From an uncultured Oscillospiraceae bacterium (GTDB taxonomy: Bacteria > Bacillota > Clostridia > Oscillospirales > Oscillospiraceae): a stretch of DNA of 9,648 nucleotides. The notes under the pieces are model-generated. The model saw nothing but the letters and a program-made list of their open reading frames with translations. It was not told where the DNA came from and did not search any database. The stretch spans positions 1 through 9,648 of the forward strand of contig CALWXY010000106.1 in assembly GCA_944385595.1 (NCBI GenBank). The letters are read 5' to 3'. A program made the position numbers and the translations under genes. Positions 5,692-9,648 of this stretch are shown one piece after another (the first letter of the stretch is position 1; each line of letters begins with the position of its first letter).

Positions 5692-6837
5692 ATGGCGAAG
5701 CTCGAGCGATATATCACCGTCGGCCGCGAAAAGCTGCGCTGCGGCTACACCACCGGCACCTGCGCGGCGGCGGCCTCGCTCGGCGCGGCGCGCAGACTGC
5801 TCACCGGGCGCTGGGACGGCGCCGTCACCATCGCGACGCCCGCGGGCATAGACGTCACCGCCGATTTGGAGGAGCAGACCGCAGGGCCCGGCTGGGCGAG
5901 CTGCGCCGTCCGCAAGGACGGCGGCGACGACCCCGACATCACCGACGGTACGCTCATTTTTGCAAAGGTCTCGCTCACAGACCGCCCCGGCGTCGAGATA
6001 GACGGCGGCGAGGGCGTGGGCAGAGTCACGAAGCCGGGGCTGGATCAGCCGGTGGGCGCGGCTGCCATAAACTCCGTGCCGCGCTCGATGATCTGCGCGG
6101 CGCTCGAGCCGCTGCTGCGCGGCGAGCGCGGGCTGCGCGCGGTGATATCCGTGCCGGAGGGCGAAAAGCTCGCCGCGCGGACCTTCAACCCCCGGCTCGG
6201 CATAACCGGCGGCATAAGCATACTCGGCACCAGCGGCATAGTCCGCCCCATGAGCGAGGACGCGCTGATAGAGTCGGTGCGGCTGGAGATACGCGCGGTG
6301 CGCGCCTCCGGAGCCGAGCACCTGCTGCTCACGCCCGGCAACTACGGCGAGGATTTCTCGCGCAAGGTGCTGCGCCTTTCAAACCGCGCGCGGGCGCTGT
6401 GCAGCAACTACCTGGGCGAGGCGATAGACTGCGCGGCCTCCGAGGGCTTCGAGAGCCTGCTGCTCGTCGGCCACCTCGGCAAGCTCGTGAAGGTCGCCGC
6501 CGGGGCGATGAACACGCACTCGCGCGTGTGCGACGCCCGGCGCGAGACGCTCTGCGCCCACGCCGCCATCTGCGGAGCCGATACCGCGACGGCGAAAAGG
6601 ATTTTCGACGCCCCGACCACCGACGCCGCCGCCGATATCCTCGCGGAGAGCGGCCTGCTGCGCCCGGTCATGGCCTCGATAGCCGCCTCCCTCGGCGAGA
6701 ACCTGCGCCGCCGGGCGGGCGATATGCGAATCGAGGCGCTGTTTTTCACAAATAAACTCGGAGTGCTGGGCAAAACGCCCGGCGCGGACGAGCTGCTCAG
6801 GATACACAGTTTCGAGATAACGGAGGAAGAAAAATGA
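5692..6837 (+). CDS. cbiD: Cobalt-precorrin-5B C1-methyltransferase CbiD
   Basis: This enzyme methylates C1 of the ring-contracted corrin intermediate (cobalt-precorrin-5B to 6A) using SAM, in anaerobic B12 synthesis. From the ATG at 5692 it is 381 residues, normal for CbiD. The N-terminal signature CGYTTGTCAAAA is at 17-28. Further conserved blocks are GRVTKPGLDQPVGAAAINSV, LLLTPGNYGEDF and HSRVCDARRETL. The start is set by GGGAGG (5679-5684), 7 nt upstream, and by lying just after the riboswitch terminator. The same frame is open further upstream, but only across the structured leader. It is the first gene of the operon, controlled by the cobalamin riboswitch, and its stop overlaps the cbiF start as ATGA. 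Confidence 0.96.
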   Translation: MAKLERYITVGREKLRCGYTTGTCAAAASLGAARRLLTGRWDGAVTIATPAGIDVTADLEEQTAGPGWASCAVRKDGGDDPDITDGTLIFAKVSLTDRPGVEIDGGEGVGRVTKPGLDQPVGAAAINSVPRSMICAALEPLLRGERGLRAVISVPEGEKLAARTFNPRLGITGGISILGTSGIVRPMSEDALIESVRLEIRAVRASGAEHLLLTPGNYGEDFSRKVLRLSNRARALCSNYLGEAIDCAASEGFESLLLVGHLGKLVKVAAGAMNTHSRVCDARRETLCAHAAICGADTATAKRIFDAPTTDAAADILAESGLLRPVMASIAASLGENLRRRAGDMRIEALFFTNKLGVLGKTPGADELLRIHSFEITEEEK

Positions 6838-7595
6838 TACATTTCATCGGCGCCGGCCCCGGAGCCGCCGACCTCGTGACCGTGCGCGGCGCGAAGCTGC
6901 TCGGCGAGGCGGACTGCATCATCTACGCCGGGAGCCTCGTGAACCCGGCCCTGCTGGACTATAAGAAGGACGGCTGCGCGGTGTACGACAGCGCCTCCAT
7001 GACTATGGAGGAGGTCGTCGCCGTCATGGCGGAGAATGAGCGCGCGGGCAAGATGACCGTGCGCCTGCACACCGGCGACCCCAGCCTCTACGGCGCGATC
7101 CGCGAGCAGATGGACGAGCTGGACAAGCTCGGCATAGACTACGACGTGACCCCCGGCGTCTCGGCGTTTTCGGGCGCGGCGGCGGCGCTCTGCGCGGAGT
7201 ACACTCTGCCGGATGTGAGCCAGTCGGTCATCATCACGCGCATGGCGGGGCGCACCCCCGTGCCGGAGGGCGAGGCTCTGCACAAAATGGCCACCCACGG
7301 CTGCACGATGGTGCTGTTCCTCTCCACAGGACTGCTTGAGGAAGTCGAGCGCGAGCTGCTCGCGGGCGGCGTCTATACGAAGGACACCCCCGCGGCCATA
7401 GTCTACAAGGCCACCTGGCCGGAGCAGCGCGTCTACCGCTGCACTGTCGGCACCCTCGCGCAGACAGCGCGGGATAACAAGGTCACCAAGACGGCGCTCA
7501 TCACCATCGGCGGCTTTTTGGGCGACGAGTACGAGCGCAGCAAGCTCTACGACCCGGAGTTCACCCACGGCTACCGCGAGGGGAAGAAGAGTTGA
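6834..7595 (+). CDS. cbiF: Cobalt-precorrin-4 C11-methyltransferase CbiF
   Basis: This 253-residue SAM-dependent tetrapyrrole methyltransferase adds the C11 methyl group, converting cobalt-precorrin-4 to 5A. The N-terminal glycine loop is IGAGPGAADLVTVRG (residues 5-19). The CbiF/CobM-specific YAGSLVNPALLDY follows. The SAM-site strands are HTGDPSLYG at 79-87 and VTPGVSAFSGAAAAL starting at 105. These YAGS and HTGDPSLYG forms separate it from CbiL, CbiH and CbiE paralogues. It starts inside the cbiD stop (ATGA at 6834-6837) with a purine-rich GGAGGAAGAAAA just before, so it is translationally coupled. Its own stop overlaps the cbiG start as TTGA. Length is typical and no defects are seen. Confidence 0.96.
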   Translation: MIHFIGAGPGAADLVTVRGAKLLGEADCIIYAGSLVNPALLDYKKDGCAVYDSASMTMEEVVAVMAENERAGKMTVRLHTGDPSLYGAIREQMDELDKLGIDYDVTPGVSAFSGAAAALCAEYTLPDVSQSVIITRMAGRTPVPEGEALHKMATHGCTMVLFLSTGLLEEVERELLAGGVYTKDTPAAIVYKATWPEQRVYRCTVGTLAQTARDNKVTKTALITIGGFLGDEYERSKLYDPEFTHGYREGKKS

Positions 7596-8590
7596 GAGCC
7601 TTCGTCGCCGCATTCACGCGGCGCGGCGCGCAGCTGGGCGCGAAAATCGCAAGTGAGCTGGACGCGCCGCTGTGCGCGCCGCAGCGCATAGCGGAGAGCT
7701 GTGCGGCTGAGGGCTTCGAGAGCCTCGCCGGGTGGACGGAGAGCGTCTGGCAGAGCGCGGACGCGCTCATATTCGTCGGCGCGGCGGGCATAGCCGTGCG
7801 CGCCATAGCGCCGCATGTGAAAGACAAGTTCACCGACCCGGCTGTCGTCTCCGTCGACGAGGCGGGGCGCTTCGCTCTGCCGCTGCTGTCCGGGCACGTC
7901 GGCGGCGCGAACGAGCTGGCCGAGCGCATAGCGCGCCTCACCGGCGGAGTCGCCGCCGTCAGCACCGCGACAGACGTGAACGGCCTCTTCGCCGTCGACG
8001 TCTGGGCGGAGAAAAACGGCCTCGCGATATCCGACCGCGCCCTCGCCAAAGAGACCTCCGCCAGACTGCTCGAGGGCGAGGAGGTTCGGCTCGTGAGCGA
8101 ATGGCCCATAACGGGTCAGCCGCCGCGCGGCGTGTCGGAGAGCGGGGGGCAAAAGGTTTACATAACGCATAAAACCGAGCCGCAAAACGCTCTGCGGCTG
8201 ATACCGAAGTGCGTCTCGCTCGGCCTGGGCTGCCGCCGCGGCACGGCATTTGAGGATATAGACCGCGCGGTGCGTGCAGCCCTCGCCGGGGCGGGCATAG
8301 ATATCCGCTCGGTGACGGAGATACGCAGCATAGACCTCAAAAAGGACGAGGCGGGGCTGCTGAAATTTGCCGAGAGCCTCGGGCTTGAGCTGAAAACCTA
8401 TACGGCTCAGGAGCTGATGGCTGCCGAGGGCGACTTTGAGCGCTCGGACTTCGTTCTAAAGACCACCGGCGCGGACAACGTCTGCGAGCGGGCGGCGGCG
8501 CTCGGCGGAGGAAGACTGATTATAAAAAAAACGGCGCTCGGCGGCGTGACCGCCGCGGCGGCGATGGGCGATATAGAGCTCAGTTTTTGA
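7592..8590 (+). CDS. cbiG: Cobalt-precorrin-5A hydrolase CbiG
   Basis: CbiG opens the lactone of cobalt-precorrin-5A and releases the C20 unit as acetaldehyde, completing anaerobic ring contraction. The protein has 332 residues in the usual three parts. An N-terminal domain (about 1-120) carries FVGAAGIAVR (61-70) and LSGHVGGANELA (99-110). A middle linker domain runs to about 200. The C-terminal domain holds GLGCRRGT (211-218) and ends in GVTAAAAMGDIEL. The start is TTG at 7592, overlapping the cbiF stop as TTGA, with AGGGG at 7579-7583 8 nt upstream. No ATG or GTG fits the family N-terminus. The middle domain looks short but complete. Ile codons are strongly biased to AUA (15 of 18). Confidence 0.95.
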   Translation: MRAFVAAFTRRGAQLGAKIASELDAPLCAPQRIAESCAAEGFESLAGWTESVWQSADALIFVGAAGIAVRAIAPHVKDKFTDPAVVSVDEAGRFALPLLSGHVGGANELAERIARLTGGVAAVSTATDVNGLFAVDVWAEKNGLAISDRALAKETSARLLEGEEVRLVSEWPITGQPPRGVSESGGQKVYITHKTEPQNALRLIPKCVSLGLGCRRGTAFEDIDRAVRAALAGAGIDIRSVTEIRSIDLKKDEAGLLKFAESLGLELKTYTAQELMAAEGDFERSDFVLKTTGADNVCERAAALGGGRLIIKKTALGGVTAAAAMGDIELSF

Positions 8591-8606
8591 TGGAAGAGGA
8601 GAAAAT

Positions 8607-9344
8607 ATGAAGCTTACAGTGGTGGGACTCGGCCCCGGAGCGGGCGAGGACATGACCGGCAGAGCCTACAGGGCGATAGAGGAGGCCGATGTGGTCATAG
8701 GCTACACGGCGTATATAGACCTCATCCGCGGCGCGTTCCCGGAGAAGGAGATGCGCTCGACAGGCATGAAAAAGGAGGTAGACCGCTGCCGCATGGCGGT
8801 ACAGGCGGCGTCGGAGGGCAAAAACGTCGCCGTCGTGTGCTCGGGCGACTCGGGCGTCTACGGCATGGCGGGGCTTATCTACGAGGTGTCGAAGGAGTTC
8901 CCGCCGGTGGAGATAGAGGTCGTGCCCGGCATAACCGCGGCCTGCGGCGGAGCCGCCGTCCTCGGCGCGCCGCTGACGCACGACTTCGCGGTTATCTCGC
9001 TCTCCGACCTCATGACGCCGTGGGAGAAGATAGAAAAGCGCCTCGAGTGCGCGGCGGAGGCCGACTTCGTCATCTGCCTGTATAACCCGCGCAGCCGCGG
9101 CAGGGCGGACTACCTGATGAGGGCCTGCGATATACTGCTGCGCCACAAGAGCGGCGACACCGTCTGCGCCTATGTGAAGAACATAGGGCGCGACGGGGAG
9201 CAGAGCCGCATACTGCCGCTCAGCGAGCTGCGCGACAGCACCGACGTCGACATGTTCACGACGGTGTTCGTCGGCAACAGCCAGACGACGGTGATAGACG
9301 GCAAGATGGTCACGCCGCGCGGCTATATGCAGCGGGGTGAGTGA
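8607..9344 (+). CDS. cbiH: Cobalt-factor III / precorrin-3B C17-methyltransferase CbiH
   Basis: This 245-residue SAM-dependent methyltransferase adds the C17 methyl and, in the anaerobic route, drives ring contraction with lactone formation to cobalt-precorrin-4. Signatures in order are VVGLGPGAGEDMT (5-17), the ADVVIGYTAYIDLI segment, CSGDSGVYGMAG (78-89), VVPGITAACGGAA, SLSDLMTPWEKIEKRL (131-146), LYNPRSRGR (158-166) and the terminal MVTPRGY. The SLSDL-TPW and YNPRS blocks are specific to CbiH/CobJ. The ATG is preceded by AGAGGAG (8595-8601) at 5 nt. It begins 16 nt after cbiG, the widest junction in this operon. It has normal length and no fused domain; some CbiH proteins carry C-terminal extensions, but this one does not. 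Confidence 0.96.
   Translation: MKLTVVGLGPGAGEDMTGRAYRAIEEADVVIGYTAYIDLIRGAFPEKEMRSTGMKKEVDRCRMAVQAASEGKNVAVVCSGDSGVYGMAGLIYEVSKEFPPVEIEVVPGITAACGGAAVLGAPLTHDFAVISLSDLMTPWEKIEKRLECAAEADFVICLYNPRSRGRADYLMRACDILLRHKSGDTVCAYVKNIGRDGEQSRILPLSELRDSTDVDMFTTVFVGNSQTTVIDGKMVTPRGYMQRGE
9334..9340 (+). promoter_or_regulatory. Ribosome binding site for cbiJ
   Basis: GGGGTGA at 9334-9340 lies inside the last codons of cbiH and is 5 nt before a TTG at 9346. It resembles the GGAGGTGA anti-SD complement and is the reason to prefer TTG over the in-frame GTG at 9337. Confidence 0.6.
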
Positions 9345-9345
9345 C

Positions 9346-9648
9346 TTGAGGGCGCTTATCTTCGGCGGCACCAGCGAGGGCCGCGCCCTCGCCGAGTGGA
9401 TGCGCGACGAGGGGATGGACGCGCTCGTCTCCGTCGCGACGGATTACGGCGCGGAGCTGCTGCCGGAGGGCGTCGCCGTCCACGCCGGCAGGCTCGACGG
9501 GAGCGCCATGCGCGAGCTGATGCGCGATGGCTTCGACATGGTCGTCGACGCGACGCACCCATATGCCGCCGCCGTCACGGAGACGGTGAAGAGCGCCTGC
9601 GCAGAGACGGGGCTTGAGTATATCCGTCTGCTGCGCGGGGGCGACGTC
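9346..9648 (+). CDS. cbiJ: Cobalt-precorrin-6A reductase CbiJ, N-terminal part (3' end outside window)
   Basis: The first 101 codons of a CbiJ/CobK-type reductase run off the window end. CbiJ uses a reduced pyridine nucleotide to reduce a double bond of cobalt-precorrin-6A to 6B. The protein opens with RALIFGGTSEGRALAEW, the typical nucleotide-binding glycine motif (GGTSEGR at 7-13). The family block VVDATHPYAAAV is at 66-77, followed by EYIRLLR (91-97), the expected substrate-side segment. The TTG start at 9346 is 1 nt after the cbiH stop and has an SD inside cbiH. An in-frame GTG at 9337 would add three residues and overlap cbiH by 8 nt, but has a poorer SD. The remaining 150 or so residues should lie downstream. 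Family identity is strong from these motifs. Confidence 0.92.
   Translation, partial: MRALIFGGTSEGRALAEWMRDEGMDALVSVATDYGAELLPEGVAVHAGRLDGSAMRELMRDGFDMVVDATHPYAAAVTETVKSACAETGLEYIRLLRGGDV

Noticed and set aside
5655..6755. Arg-rich open frame on the + strand in another frame of cbiD.
   Set aside because: It is an out-of-frame read of cbiD with extreme Arg/Ala content and starts inside the riboswitch terminator.
6408..7613. Minus-strand open frame of about 400 codons across cbiD/cbiF.
   Set aside because: It mirrors two well-identified genes, has no recognisable domain, and its composition is that of a reverse-frame shadow.
8580..9371. Minus-strand open frame across cbiH.
   Set aside because: Antisense shadow of a clearly recognised CbiH; no motif or promoter of its own.
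1..9648. Search by eye for CRISPR arrays, IS ends, prophage genes, tRNA genes and tandem repeats.
   Set aside because: No repeat-spacer pattern, transposase, integrase, attachment site or tRNA-like fold was found. The region reads as core chromosome with two regulatory RNAs.

Overview
The window is GC-rich, densely packed chromosomal DNA with every gene on the + strand. It most likely comes from a high-GC member of the Clostridia, perhaps an Oscillospiraceae-like anaerobe. Four things point there: the tlyA-nadK-argR-recN gene order, a tyrosine T-box leader, the anaerobic (cbi-type) cobalamin route, and Firmicutes-style Shine-Dalgarno sites and sigma-A promoters. The genus is inferred. An odd trait for such GC-rich coding DNA is heavy use of the AUA isoleucine codon.

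Positions 1-3793 hold the end of a housekeeping operon. It contains the 3' part of tlyA (rRNA methyltransferase family), nadK (NAD kinase), argR (arginine repressor), recN (SMC-like DNA repair ATPase) and a small cysteine-rich protein of the C_GCAxxG_C_C family. Spacing is tight: nadK and argR overlap by ATGA, and 1 nt separates recN from the last gene. No terminator follows this operon.

Positions 3790-5403 form the tyrS unit. A consensus sigma-A promoter begins on the stop codon of the preceding gene. It is followed by a complete T-box leader with a UAC (Tyr) specifier, an antiterminator and an intrinsic terminator, then tyrosyl-tRNA synthetase and a strong terminator.

Positions 5440-9648 are the start of a cobalamin biosynthesis operon. 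A second consensus promoter leads into a compact cobalamin riboswitch. In it P1, P5, a short P6, P13, an L5-L13 kissing interaction, an antiterminator and an intrinsic terminator can all be traced by hand. Then come cbiD, cbiF, cbiG, cbiH and the 5' end of cbiJ, with overlapping or nearly abutting junctions. These five enzymes act in the middle of anaerobic corrin ring construction: C17 and C11 methylation, ring-contraction hydrolysis, C1 methylation and precorrin-6A reduction. cbiE, cbiT, cbiC, cbiL and cbiK are not in the window.

I see no mobile element, CRISPR array, tRNA or rRNA. No wholly new system is evident. The most rewarding parts are the two attenuator RNAs, the uncharacterised Cys-rich protein after recN, and the codon bias.
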